From: JBBECE01 sp040881985
GTDB lineage: Bacteria; Pseudomonadota; Alphaproteobacteria; Rhizobiales; Devosiaceae
Assembly: GCA_040881985.1 (NCBI GenBank)
Contig: JBBECE010000010.1
Coordinates: forward strand, 76,591 to 140,590
Length of the DNA stretch: 64,000 bases
Direction: 5' to 3'
Shown here: positions 7,836-16,342 of the stretch, in pieces
Layout: the number at the start of each line of letters is the position of its first letter
Position numbering within the stretch: position 1 is the first letter of the stretch
Position numbers and translations under genes: made by a program
Notes under the pieces: model-generated
Told to the model about the DNA's origin: nothing
Databases searched by the model: none
The model's input: the letters and a program-made list of their open reading frames with translations, nothing else

Positions 7836-9068
7836 ATGGCCGATCAAGCGCACAAGCCGAGACTGCCGGTCACACCGCTGATCGGGGCGAGTCTCTTTTT
7901 CACCGGCATCACCTATGCCTCGACGCTGAATTACGGGGCGATCGTCGGCATCGATACGCTCGGCCTGCCGAACACCACTTATGCGATCCTCTTGATGGTG
8001 GCCTCGCTGGTCAGCGCCGCCGCCTCGGTCGCGCTCGGCTACGTCTCCGACAGGATTCCCGACCGGCGCATCCTCGTTATCGGCTGCGCGCTGTTGGGCG
8101 GGCTCGGCTTCGGGCTGATCTTCATCTTCCGCAGCCAATTGGTCTTCATCCTGGCCGTCTGCGTGATCATGCCGTTTGGCGGGGCCCTGTTCTCGCAGTC
8201 GTTCTCGTTCGCGCGCAGCTATTACAATGCCAAGTCACCGGCGCGCGCCGAATTCATGACCTCGATCCTGCGGACCGTCTTCGCGGTGGCCTGGGCCATC
8301 GTGCCGCCGTTCGTGGGCTGGATCGCGGCCAATACGACGGTCTTCAACGTCTATGGCATCGCGGCGGCGGCGTATTTCGTCTGCGCCGCGATTTATGCGG
8401 TGCTGCTGCGCAACCCCGAGGCGAAGATCGGCACGCCCGCGACGAAAGCGGGCGAGGCCGCGCCGGCCCAATCGAGGGCCAGCATCGAGCCGGCGGTGGT
8501 CGTCGGCATCGTTGGGGTCACGCTCATTTTCATTGCGACCTATCTCAACAATGTCACCGTGCCGCTTCTCATCACGGTGACCCTCAAGGGCACGTTCGGC
8601 GAGCTCGGCATTTTCGCGGGGCTCGCGGCAGCGCTGGAGCTGCCGTTCATGATTTTGTGGGGGTATGCGCTGCGCTGGCTCAACAAGCACACGATCATCA
8701 TTTTCGCCGCCCTGCTCTACGCGCTCTATCTCGCGCTCCTCAGCCGCGCCGGTTCGGTGACCGAAATCCTGTGGCTGCAACTCATCAACGGACCGGCGAC
8801 CGCCGCGCTGATGAGCATCCCGATCAGCTATCTTCAGGATGCGATCAAGGGGCGGGTGGGGCTCTCGACCTCGCTCCTCGATGTGGTTGGCGTCACCTCG
8901 GCGCTGGCATCGGCGGCGCTGTTCGGCGCGCTGACCGCGGCGAGCCCCGATTATCCGGTGCTCTTTGTCGTGGCGGCCGGGGCGTCGGTTGCCGGCGCGG
9001 CAATCCTCTTTGCGGCGCATCGGCTGCTCGGGCAGCCGCCTGCCGGAGACAGACTGGCAGCGGGTTGA
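7836..9068 (+). CDS. MFS transporter resembling sugar efflux (SET) proteins
   Basis: Integral membrane protein of about 410 residues with roughly 12 hydrophobic segments in two halves separated by a charged/Ala-rich loop. The segment SDRIPDRR between helices 2 and 3 matches the MFS A-like motif. FSFARSYYNAKSPAR followed by LRTVFAVAWAIVPP is similar to the SetA/SetB sugar-efflux subgroup. The ATG at 7836 (MADQAHKPRLP) is chosen over an upstream ATG at 7785 because a GGGGGGCGG ribosome binding site precedes it. Substrate is not determinable. No operon partner. Confidence 0.75.
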   Translation: MADQAHKPRLPVTPLIGASLFFTGITYASTLNYGAIVGIDTLGLPNTTYAILLMVASLVSAAASVALGYVSDRIPDRRILVIGCALLGGLGFGLIFIFRSQLVFILAVCVIMPFGGALFSQSFSFARSYYNAKSPARAEFMTSILRTVFAVAWAIVPPFVGWIAANTTVFNVYGIAAAAYFVCAAIYAVLLRNPEAKIGTPATKAGEAAPAQSRASIEPAVVVGIVGVTLIFIATYLNNVTVPLLITVTLKGTFGELGIFAGLAAALELPFMILWGYALRWLNKHTIIIFAALLYALYLALLSRAGSVTEILWLQLINGPATAALMSIPISYLQDAIKGRVGLSTSLLDVVGVTSALASAALFGALTAASPDYPVLFVVAAGASVAGAAILFAAHRLLGQPPAGDRLAAG

Positions 9069-9181
9069 CCAGCCCGCGGCCGCCGCACGGGTCAGTCGGC
9101 GAGGAGCCTGGCCGCTTCCGATCACCCCCGCCTCGCCCTCCTTCTGGGGAAGAGAGAGCCACGAGCCATTGTTGCTAATGC

Positions 9182-9195
9182 GTTGCAATTGCAAC
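9182..9195. promoter_or_regulatory. perfect palindrome GTTGCAATTGCAAC, candidate repressor site
   Basis: A perfect 14-base palindrome lies 45 bases upstream of the ATG at 9240, with a partly overlapping related half TTGCTAATGCG just before it. The TTGCAA/TGCAA elements recall Fur/Mur-type operators of alphaproteobacteria, and the position suits a promoter-overlapping operator. Regulator identity is a guess. The remainder of 9069-9239 holds a degenerate GC-rich stretch resembling the REP-like elements near 1.75 kb. Confidence 0.4.
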
Positions 9196-9239
9196 ACTTC
9201 TCTGGCAGGATCAAATGAGAACAATCTGAGGAGGTGTTG

Positions 9240-9653
9240 ATGTCCCTGCCCTTTGTCACCGACGCGACTTCGGCGGTGCAGTTCATCATGGCGGCGACCG
9301 GCGTGCTGATGGGATTAAGCCATATTGTGCAGCCGAAAATGTGGGTCGGCTTCTTCGGGCGCTTGCATGAGCAGGGCGAGAGCGGGGTCGTCACCCGCGT
9401 GATGATCGAACTCTGGCCGGCGATCCTGATCGTCGCCTTCCACCAGGTCTGGTCGGGGCCGGGAATCGTGCTGACGCTCTATGGCTGGGCGCTGTCGCTG
9501 AAGATCGTCATCGGGTTGCTGGCGCCGCAGATCGCGGTCCGCGGGCTTGCCCTGTCGCAAGGCGGGCAATGGCGCTTCGTGGGGGCGGGCGTCGTCTTGC
9601 TGGTTATCGCCTTTTGCGCGGCCTGGGCGCTGTGGGCGGGGATGCAGGTCTAG
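9240..9653 (+). CDS. small four-span membrane protein of unknown function
   Basis: Hydrophobic protein of 137 residues with about four predicted membrane helices and short charged loops (PKMWVGFFGRLHEQGESG between helices 1 and 2). The ATG at 9240 is preceded by GAGGAGG at good spacing, which excludes the in-frame GTG/TTG codons just upstream. I do not recognise the family. The upstream palindrome suggests regulated expression. Its last 50 bases overlap the 3' end of pheA, which runs toward it. Confidence 0.7.
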   Translation: MSLPFVTDATSAVQFIMAATGVLMGLSHIVQPKMWVGFFGRLHEQGESGVVTRVMIELWPAILIVAFHQVWSGPGIVLTLYGWALSLKIVIGLLAPQIAVRGLALSQGGQWRFVGAGVVLLVIAFCAAWALWAGMQV

Positions 9654-10500
9654 AGCCGCCATCGCCTGGCTTGCCGGCAGGGTAGACGCCAAGAATCTTT
9701 ACATGGTCGGTGAAGAAGCCGAGTTCCTCCATCGCGTGCCTGACGCCGATGTCCGTCGGATGGCCTTCGATGTCGGCATAAAACTGGGTGGCGGTGAACG
9801 AGCCGTCGAGCATGTAGGATTCGAGCTTGGTCATGTTGACGGCGTTGGTCGCAAACCCGCCCATCGCCTTGTAAAGCGCGGCCGGGACATTGCGCACCCT
9901 GAAAACGAAGGTGGTTTTCACCCCGGGGCCCGGGGGCGCCTCGAGCTTTTCGGGCGACATGACGAGAAACCGGGTGGTGTTGTGGTCGGCGTCCTCGATG
10001 TCGGGGGCGAGCACCTCGAGGCCGTGAATCTCCCCGGCCAGCCGCGAGGCGATGGCGGCGACCGACTTGTCGGCGCGCTCGGCGACCTCGCGGGCCGAGC
10101 CGGCGGTGTCGACCCCCGAGACGGTGCGCAAACCGTGACGCGCGATGAACTTCCGGCACTGGCCGAGCGCCACCGAAAGCGACTGCACGGTTTTCACGCC
10201 GCTCAGTTTTGCCCCCGGCACGCCGAGCAGGCAAAGCCGGACGCGGTGGTAGTGTTCGCCGATGATGAAGAGGCCGGATTCGGGCAAGAGGTGATGGATG
10301 TCGGTGATCCGCCCGTAGAGGGAATTCTCGACCGGCACCATGGCGAGCTCGGCCGCCCCGGATTTGACCGCGGCAATGGTCTCTTCGAAGGTCAGGCACG
10401 GCAGCGCCTCGTCGCGGGGAAAAACCGCGTGGACGGCGGCGTGGCCGAAGGCTCCCGGCTCCCCCTGAAAGGCAACCCTGCGCATGCCGAAATTCTCCAT
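9604..10500 (-). CDS. pheA: prephenate dehydratase
   Basis: Converts prephenate to phenylpyruvate in phenylalanine synthesis. The 298-residue product has an N-terminal catalytic domain (RVAFQGEPGAFGHAA, VPVENSLYGRI, and the TTRF active-site motif near residue 180) and a C-terminal ACT regulatory domain (KTTFVFRVRNVPAALYKAMG, followed by TKLESYM, the usual phenylalanine-binding motif). A Pro/Arg-rich tail of about 25 residues overlaps the convergent gene at 9653. No chorismate mutase domain is present. Confidence 0.95.
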   Translation of the reverse strand: MENFGMRRVAFQGEPGAFGHAAVHAVFPRDEALPCLTFEETIAAVKSGAAELAMVPVENSLYGRITDIHHLLPESGLFIIGEHYHRVRLCLLGVPGAKLSGVKTVQSLSVALGQCRKFIARHGLRTVSGVDTAGSAREVAERADKSVAAIASRLAGEIHGLEVLAPDIEDADHNTTRFLVMSPEKLEAPPGPGVKTTFVFRVRNVPAALYKAMGGFATNAVNMTKLESYMLDGSFTATQFYADIEGHPTDIGVRHAMEELGFFTDHVKILGVYPAGKPGDGGSRPASPPTAPRPRKRR

Positions 10501-10745
10501 GCCCCGAAAGGCGCGCCACTATTCACAGCGGTCTTGCGCAAGTCAATCGAAGCGCCCAAGCGGTCTGCCGGGGATAAGGGAGGAGAATTGTCGCACTCCC
10601 CCTCTCGCAGTTGCCTCCCCCAAACTCTGCCGATAAGGTCCGCGCGCGACCGGGACAAAAGGCCGAAAGGCCAAGAGATTGCGGCCCATTGCGCCGGCAG
10701 CGATAGCGTCCGACCGGTCAGGGCCAAGGCAGAAGAGACCTCCTG

Positions 10746-11810
10746 ATGGACGGGTTCGAGTGGAACAAGATCATCGGCGCGATTCTCGGCACGATGCTGT
10801 TCGTGCTGGCGATCGGGTTCATCGCCGAGGCGATCTATCGGCCGATCGAAGGGCGCGGGGTCGGCTATGCGCTGCCGGAAGTGGCGGTGGAAGGCGACGG
10901 GCCCGAGAACGGCGGCGGGGATGTCGTGGTAGCTGAAGTCTCGCCGCTGGCGGGGCTGCTGGCGGCCGCCAATGTCGATGCCGGCCAGCGGCAGTCGCGC
11001 AAATGCTTCGCCTGTCATAATTTCGAGGAAGGGGCCGCCAACAAGGTCGGCCCGCGCCTCTGGGATATCGTCGGCCGGCCGGTCGCCTCGGAGGACGATT
11101 TCAACTACTCGGAAGCGATGCAGGAGTACGGGGCGAGCGGCGCGCATTGGACCTATGACGAGCTCGACCAGTACCTCACTTCGCCCAAAGCACTGGTCGC
11201 CGGCACCAAGATGAGCTTCGCCGGCATGTCGAAACCCGAGGAACGGGCGGACCTGCTGGCGTTCCTGCGGACGCTCAGCGCCACCCCGGTGCCCTTCCCG
11301 GACCCGCAAGCCACCGCGGCAGGAGAGGCGGCGCCTGTCGCCGAGGGCGAATCGCCGGGCGCCGCTGCCGAGCTCGAAGCGCCGCCTGTCGCCGAGCCCG
11401 AAGCGCCGCCCGCCGAGCCGGTCGCGGCGGCGGTTGCCCCGGTTGCCGACGGCCTGGCAGCGAGCGTTGCCGCGGCCTCGACAGATGCCGGCGAGCGAGT
11501 TTCGCGCAAATGCGCCGCCTGCCACGATTTCAGGGAAGGCGGGGTCAAGCGGGTCGGTCCGCCGCTCTGGGGCATTGTCGGCCGGGCGGTCGCCGCCGAA
11601 GGCGATTTTGCCTATTCGCCCGCGATGGCGGCGTTTGGCGCGACCGGCGCCGCCTGGACAATTGAAATTCTCGACGCCTACCTCGCCAATCCGAAGGCGC
11701 TGGTCCCGGGGACCAAAATGACCTTCCCCGGCATTGCCGATGAACAAGAGCGGATTGAGCTCCTGGCTTACCTGCAGACGCTGGGCGGCAGTCCGCCGGC
11801 GGCCGAATAG
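10746..11810 (+). CDS. membrane-anchored protein with two cytochrome c domains
   Basis: 354 residues: an N-terminal signal-anchor (residues 8-30), a first cytochrome c domain with haem motif CFACH (87-91) and Met ligand in GTKMSFAGM (Met156), a Pro/Ala/Glu-rich linker (about 180-240), and a second domain with CAACH (256-260) and Met325 in GTKMTFPG. The domains are near copies of each other (KVGPRLWDIVGR versus RVGPPLWGIVGR), so the protein arose by internal duplication of a CycM-like cytochrome c552. It would sit in the inner membrane with both haems in the periplasm, probably passing electrons to a terminal oxidase. Diverges from pheA. Confidence 0.88.
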   Translation: MDGFEWNKIIGAILGTMLFVLAIGFIAEAIYRPIEGRGVGYALPEVAVEGDGPENGGGDVVVAEVSPLAGLLAAANVDAGQRQSRKCFACHNFEEGAANKVGPRLWDIVGRPVASEDDFNYSEAMQEYGASGAHWTYDELDQYLTSPKALVAGTKMSFAGMSKPEERADLLAFLRTLSATPVPFPDPQATAAGEAAPVAEGESPGAAAELEAPPVAEPEAPPAEPVAAAVAPVADGLAASVAAASTDAGERVSRKCAACHDFREGGVKRVGPPLWGIVGRAVAAEGDFAYSPAMAAFGATGAAWTIEILDAYLANPKALVPGTKMTFPGIADEQERIELLAYLQTLGGSPPAAE

Positions 11811-11853
11811 GGGCGGATTGCGGCGCTTCCGGGCGGGTCCCCGAACCTCGATT

Positions 11854-11868
11854 TTAACCAGCCGTTAG
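11854..11868 (+). promoter_or_regulatory. CtrA-like site TTAA-N7-TTAG upstream of tadD
   Basis: TTAACCAGCCGTTAG matches the CtrA consensus TTAA-N7-TTAA at seven of eight positions. It ends six bases before the first ATG of tadD, which suggests that the true tadD start is further downstream. One of four similar sites in the tad locus. Confidence 0.4.
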
Positions 11869-11873
11869 GGTTA

Positions 11874-12713
11874 ATGATTTATTGCTCGGGCAAGGCGGGC
11901 CGAGGCGCCGCCGCCAGCTTTGCCGAGGGCCCCTTGCCGAATTCCTCCCGCCCGGTCCTGAAATCCTTCCGTTTGATGCTGCTGGCCGGGGTCGCGGCGG
12001 CTACCCTTGCGGCTTGCGCGAGCAACCGCGCTTCCATCGCCTCGCCCGACTATTCTGGGCTGACGACCGAAGAAGCGCAGCTGAACATCGCCGAACTCGG
12101 CGCCCGCTACGAAGGGCGGCCGAACGACAAGCGCAACGCCATCTATTACGCCGCCGCGCTCAGGGCCGCCGGCCAGCCCGGTCAGGCCGTGGCGGTGCTG
12201 CAGCAGGCAACGCTCACCCATCCGGACGACATCGATATTTCCATCGCCTACGCCAAGGCGCTTGCCGCGGAGGGCAAGTTCGACCAGGCGCTGACCATCA
12301 TCGAGGGTGCCATCCGCACCGATTCGCCCGACTGGCACGCCCTCAACGTCAAGGGCGCGATCCTCGACCAGATGGGGCGCAACGGCGAGGCGCGGGCGAT
12401 CTACAACCAGGGGCTGCTGATCGCTCCCGAAGAAGCGGCGATCCACGCCAATCTCGGGCTCTCCTACGCGATGACCGGCGACCTGCCGACCGCCGAGCTG
12501 CACCTGGCGACCGCCGTCACCAAACACGGCGTGACCAGCCAGATCAGGCAAAACCTGGCGCTGGTGATCGGGCTGCAGGGGCGATTCGACGAGGCGCGCG
12601 CTATCTATGCCGCCGAGCTCGGCCCCGAGCAGGTCGAGGCCAACATGGCCTATATCAGGGCGCTGCTGACCCAGCAGAACAGCTGGAACCTGATCGCCGG
12701 CGAGAACGGCTAG
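11874..12713 (+). CDS. tadD: Tad pilus assembly lipoprotein TadD (TPR protein)
   Basis: Tetratricopeptide-repeat lipoprotein needed for Tad secretin and pilus assembly. A hydrophobic stretch ends in the lipobox LAAC (Cys48 from the first ATG), so the mature protein is tethered to the outer membrane. It is followed by 4-5 TPR units, for example AIYYAAALRAAGQPGQAVAVL and AIHANLGLSYAMTGDLPTAEL. The start is uncertain: from the ATG at 11874 the signal region is too long. A TTG at 11934 (after GAGGG) or the ATG at 11976 would give a normal lipoprotein signal peptide. Converges on tadC across a terminator. Confidence 0.9.
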   Translation: MIYCSGKAGRGAAASFAEGPLPNSSRPVLKSFRLMLLAGVAAATLAACASNRASIASPDYSGLTTEEAQLNIAELGARYEGRPNDKRNAIYYAAALRAAGQPGQAVAVLQQATLTHPDDIDISIAYAKALAAEGKFDQALTIIEGAIRTDSPDWHALNVKGAILDQMGRNGEARAIYNQGLLIAPEEAAIHANLGLSYAMTGDLPTAELHLATAVTKHGVTSQIRQNLALVIGLQGRFDEARAIYAAELGPEQVEANMAYIRALLTQQNSWNLIAGENG

Positions 12714-12741
12714 CCTCGCTTCCGGTTTTGAGCGGATGTTC

Positions 12742-12764
12742 AAAGGGCCCCGACGGGGCCCTTT
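12742..12764. terminator. bidirectional terminator between tadD and tadC
   Basis: AAAGGGCCCC-GAC-GGGGCCCTTT is a perfect inverted repeat with 10-base arms. The A/T ends give T-runs on both strands, so it can serve both converging genes. Confidence 0.8.
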
Positions 12765-12789
12765 CGATTTCCCGGGACGGTCGGCGCGA

Positions 12790-13788
12790 TCAGCCGCCGA
12801 AGAGGAAGCTCAGCGAGCCCTGCTCGACGATCTTGATGCCGGCGGGGGCCATGATGACGATGAACAGCACCGGCAGGAAGAACAGGATCAGCGGCACGGT
12901 CAGTTTCGGGGGCAGCGCGGCGGCCTTCTTCTCGGCCTCGGACATGCGCTGCTCGCGGCCTTCCTCGGCCATCACCCGCAGCGCCGTGCCGACCGCGGTG
13001 CCGTAGCGTTCGGCCTGAATCAGCGAGGTCATCACGGTCTTGACGTTGTCGAGCCCGGTGCGGCGGCCGAGATTTTCGTAGGCGCGGGTGCGGTCCTCGA
13101 GGAAGCTGAGCTCGGCGGTGACCAGCGTCATCTCCTCGGCCAGCGCCGGGCTCGCCAGGCCCATTTCCTTGGCGACGCGCTTCAGGGCGAGTTCGATCGA
13201 CATGCCGCTTTCGACGCAGAGCAGCAGCAGGTCGAGGCAGTCCGGCCAGGCGCGGCGGATGCTCAGCTGGCGCTTGAGGATGCGGTTTTTGAGGAACAGC
13301 GCCGGCAGATAGGCGCCCGCAAGCCCGATGCCGAGCGCGTAAAGGGCGTTGAGATAGAGCGGGGTCGTCGGCAGGACGACGAGGGTCAGGTAGACGAAGG
13401 CCACCACCAGCACCAGCAGCGGGGTGACCGAGCGCAGGAACAGGTAGGTCGTCAGCGGCCCCTGGCCGCGCATCCCGGCCTGGGCGAGTTTTTCGGAGGC
13501 GGTGCCGTCGTCGAAGGCACGCTGGATCGAGAAGCGCTCGACGAAATTCTTCATGTAGGAGCGCGACTCGGTGGTCCGGATCTGGCGATCCTTGTTATCG
13601 CCGCGCAACCGCGTGATTTCCTGGCCGCGCAGACGCTCGCGCTCGAGGGCGACCTTGCGGATGCGCACCCGCATGTCGGAGCGGTCGAAGAATTGCGACC
13701 CGAAGGTGAAAACGACGGCGGCGGCAGAGACCGCCGCCAGCAGCGCCACCAGGAATTCCGGGTTGGTGAAGGTGTCGATGATGTCCAT
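12790..13788 (-). CDS. tadC: Tad pilus inner-membrane platform protein TadC
   Basis: 332 residues with a type II secretion F (GspF) domain: a membrane helix at residues 8-28, a charged cytoplasmic segment, paired helices near 115-165, then the conserved core CLDLLLLCVESGMSIELALKRVA and a C-terminal membrane helix (PLILFFLPVLFIVIMAPAGI). TadC pairs with TadB to form the platform turned by TadA. It is the last gene of the leftward cpaB-cpaC-cpaE-tadA-tadB-tadC operon, 25 bases after tadB. Confidence 0.95.
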   Translation of the reverse strand: MDIIDTFTNPEFLVALLAAVSAAAVVFTFGSQFFDRSDMRVRIRKVALERERLRGQEITRLRGDNKDRQIRTTESRSYMKNFVERFSIQRAFDDGTASEKLAQAGMRGQGPLTTYLFLRSVTPLLVLVVAFVYLTLVVLPTTPLYLNALYALGIGLAGAYLPALFLKNRILKRQLSIRRAWPDCLDLLLLCVESGMSIELALKRVAKEMGLASPALAEEMTLVTAELSFLEDRTRAYENLGRRTGLDNVKTVMTSLIQAERYGTAVGTALRVMAEEGREQRMSEAEKKAAALPPKLTVPLILFFLPVLFIVIMAPAGIKIVEQGSLSFLFGG

Positions 13789-13813
13789 GGTCTAACTCAC
13801 CCGGGAACTGAAC

Positions 13814-14794
13814 TCAGTAATCGAACTGGACGAGGCGATTCATCACAAAGGCGCCCATCGCCATCAGGATCGCGGCGATGCCGAGCCAGAAAAAGCCTAT
13901 CGTCGTGGTGAACAGCGGCGCGAGGTAGCTCGGCGAGGTCAGCGACACCAGGCCCCCGACGATGAACGGCAGCGAGCCGATGATCAGGGCCGAGGCCTTG
14001 GCTTCCGAGGACATGGCCTTGACCTTGCCCTGCATTTTCTTGCGGCTGCGGAGCACGCGGGCGAGGTTGGTCAGCGCCTCGGAAAGGTTGCCGCCGGCCT
14101 GCTGCTGCACCGAGACGACGACGACGAAAAAGTTCACTTCCGGCAGCGGCACGCGCTCGTAGAGAATTTCGACGGCCTCGTACATCGGCTTGCCGACGGC
14201 CTGCTGGTCGAGGACGCGGGCGAACTCGGTCTTGACCGGATCGCGGGTTTCCTTGGCGACAACCTTGATCGAATCGTTGAGCGGCAGGCCCGATTTGACG
14301 CCGCGCACGATGGTCTCCACCGCGGTCGGGAACTCGTCGAGGAACTTCGACCGGAACCGTTTGGTGCGGCGGGCGAGATAGAAGCGCGGGATGAGATAGC
14401 CGCCGGACGCGGCGAACACGACGGCGAACAGCAGCGGCACCTCGAGCAGGATGAGGACGATGAACGCGGCGACGCCGAGCAGCACCGAATTGCGGATCCA
14501 GACGGTGCGGCGGGTGCGCATGCCGGACATGTAGATGCGCTGCTGCAGGGTGAGGCGCTTCTTGCGCTTGCGCAGCTCGGCTTGCTGCAGGGCGAGGACA
14601 TCCTGCACCGAGCGGCGGCGGCTCTCGCGCTGCTTGGCGACGACGATATTCTGGCGATCCTGCACCGCATCGCCGCGCTTGAGCGCCTTGATGCGCTTGT
14701 CGGCACGGCCGCCGCCGACGATTCCCGGCACGAAGGCGAAGGCCACCGCGCCGAGCGAGACCGCCACCAGGATGATCAGAACGAGGCTGGACAT
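13814..14794 (-). CDS. tadB: Tad pilus inner-membrane platform protein TadB
   Basis: 326 residues. An N-terminal membrane helix is followed by a basic segment, paired membrane helices near residues 100-135, the GspF-type core (FPTAVETIVRGVKSGLPLNDSIKVVAKE), and C-terminal helices. It lies 11 bases downstream of tadA and 25 upstream of tadC. Works with TadC as the membrane platform of the Flp pilus. Confidence 0.95.
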   Translation of the reverse strand: MSSLVLIILVAVSLGAVAFAFVPGIVGGGRADKRIKALKRGDAVQDRQNIVVAKQRESRRRSVQDVLALQQAELRKRKKRLTLQQRIYMSGMRTRRTVWIRNSVLLGVAAFIVLILLEVPLLFAVVFAASGGYLIPRFYLARRTKRFRSKFLDEFPTAVETIVRGVKSGLPLNDSIKVVAKETRDPVKTEFARVLDQQAVGKPMYEAVEILYERVPLPEVNFFVVVVSVQQQAGGNLSEALTNLARVLRSRKKMQGKVKAMSSEAKASALIIGSLPFIVGGLVSLTSPSYLAPLFTTTIGFFWLGIAAILMAMGAFVMNRLVQFDY

Positions 14795-14805
14795 GGCGCT
14801 CCCTT

Positions 14806-16314
14806 TCAGGCGATGGCTTGCTGATGCTCGATATTCGACGCCTCGAGCGCATCGACGAGCGCGGCTTCCTCGTTGAAGTAGCGGGCCCGCTCGGTGAAGG
14901 CCGGCTTGGTGATGCCGGTCGAGCGGTGGCGGCCCGTCAGCATGCCGTGCGCGTCCTCGCCCATGATGTCGTAGATGAAGATGTCCTGGGTGACGATGAC
15001 GTCGCCTTCCATGCCCAGCACCTCGGTGATGTGGGTGATGCGGCGGGAACCGTCGCGCAGGCGCGCGGTTTGCACCACAACGTCGATCGAGGAGACGATC
15101 ATCTCGCGGATGGTGCGCGACGGCAGCGAATAGCCACCCATGGTGATCATCGATTCAAGGCGCGACAGCGCCTCGCGCGGCGAGTTGGCGTGCAGTGTGC
15201 CCATCGAGCCGTCGTGGCCGGTGTTCATGGCCTGCAACAGATCGAACGCTTCCGGTCCGCGCACTTCGCCGACGATGATCCGCTCGGGACGCATACGCAG
15301 GCAGTTCTTGACGAGGTCGCGCATGGTGATCTCGCCCTCGCCCTCGATGTTGGGTGGGCGGGTTTCGAGGCGCACCACGTGCGGCTGCTGGAGCTGCAGT
15401 TCCGCCGAATCCTCGCAGGTGATGACGCGCTCGTCGCGTTCGATGAAACCGGTCATGCAGTTGAGCAGCGTCGTCTTGCCCGAACCGGTGCCCCCGGAGA
15501 CCAGCACATTGCAGCGCACCCGGCCGATGATCTGCAGGAGCGTCGAGCCCTCGGTTGAAATCGAGCCGAACTTGACGAGCTGCTGCAGGGTCAGCTTGTC
15601 CTTCTTGAATTTGCGGATGGTGAGTACCGGGCCATCGATGGCGAGCGGCGGGGCGATGACGTTGACGCGCGAGCCGTCGGGCAGGCGCGCGTCGCAGATC
15701 GGAGACGAGTCGTCGACCCGGCGGCCGACCTGGGAGACGATGCGCTGGCAGACATTCATCAGGTGGGCGTCGTCGCGAAACCGGACGTTGGTGAGCCGAA
15801 CGCGGCCGCCGACTTCGATGTAACACTTCTGCGAGCCGTTCACCATGATGTCGGCGATGTCGTCGCGGGCCAGCAGCGGCTCGAGCGGGCCGTAGCCGAG
15901 CACGTCGTTGCAAATGTCCTCGAGCAGGTCCTCCTGCTCGGAAATCGACATGACGATCGACTTCAGCGAAATGATCTCGGCGACGATGTCGCGAATTTCC
16001 TCGCGCGCCGAATCGGCGTCCATGGTGGCGAGCTGGCTCAAATCGATCGAATCGATGAGCGCGTTGAAGATCGAGGATTTGGTCTGGAAATATTCGGCGT
16101 CGTGCGACCGCTCGGGACCGCTGACGTCGACGACGTCCTCGCCCTTGCGGGCGCCGGCCGACTGCCTCACCGACTTGGTCTCGGCGGCGGGCGCGGGCGA
16201 CGCATCGGGGGCAGGCGCTTTCCTCGCCGGCTGCCGGGAGGGCGGCTTGGCGACAGGAGATTTGGGCTCCGCCGGGGTCGCATTGCCTCCGAAGGTGGTG
16301 CGTTTGCCGAACAT
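14806..16314 (-). CDS. tadA: Tad pilus assembly ATPase TadA/CpaF
   Basis: Hexameric secretion ATPase (502 residues) that powers Flp pilus extension and retraction. A Pro/Ala-rich N-terminal region of about 60 residues precedes the ATPase core. Walker A GGTGSGKT is at 274-281, the Asp box around RDERVITCEDSAELQL, Walker B LRMRPERIIVGEVRG, and the His box TGHDGSMGTLHANSPREA. Its stop is 11 bases from tadB. The cpaE-tadA order is conserved. Confidence 0.97.
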   Translation of the reverse strand: MFGKRTTFGGNATPAEPKSPVAKPPSRQPARKAPAPDASPAPAAETKSVRQSAGARKGEDVVDVSGPERSHDAEYFQTKSSIFNALIDSIDLSQLATMDADSAREEIRDIVAEIISLKSIVMSISEQEDLLEDICNDVLGYGPLEPLLARDDIADIMVNGSQKCYIEVGGRVRLTNVRFRDDAHLMNVCQRIVSQVGRRVDDSSPICDARLPDGSRVNVIAPPLAIDGPVLTIRKFKKDKLTLQQLVKFGSISTEGSTLLQIIGRVRCNVLVSGGTGSGKTTLLNCMTGFIERDERVITCEDSAELQLQQPHVVRLETRPPNIEGEGEITMRDLVKNCLRMRPERIIVGEVRGPEAFDLLQAMNTGHDGSMGTLHANSPREALSRLESMITMGGYSLPSRTIREMIVSSIDVVVQTARLRDGSRRITHITEVLGMEGDVIVTQDIFIYDIMGEDAHGMLTGRHRSTGITKPAFTERARYFNEEAALVDALEASNIEHQQAIA

Positions 16315-16342
16315 CTTACCCGTGCAGTTGTTGTCTGACCGA

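Noticed and set aside
10501..10745. Small RNA or gene in the pheA-cytochrome intergenic gap
   Set aside because: 245 bases with no conserved RNA motif, no T-run hairpin and no plausible short coding frame; kdsB, sometimes present here in relatives, is absent.
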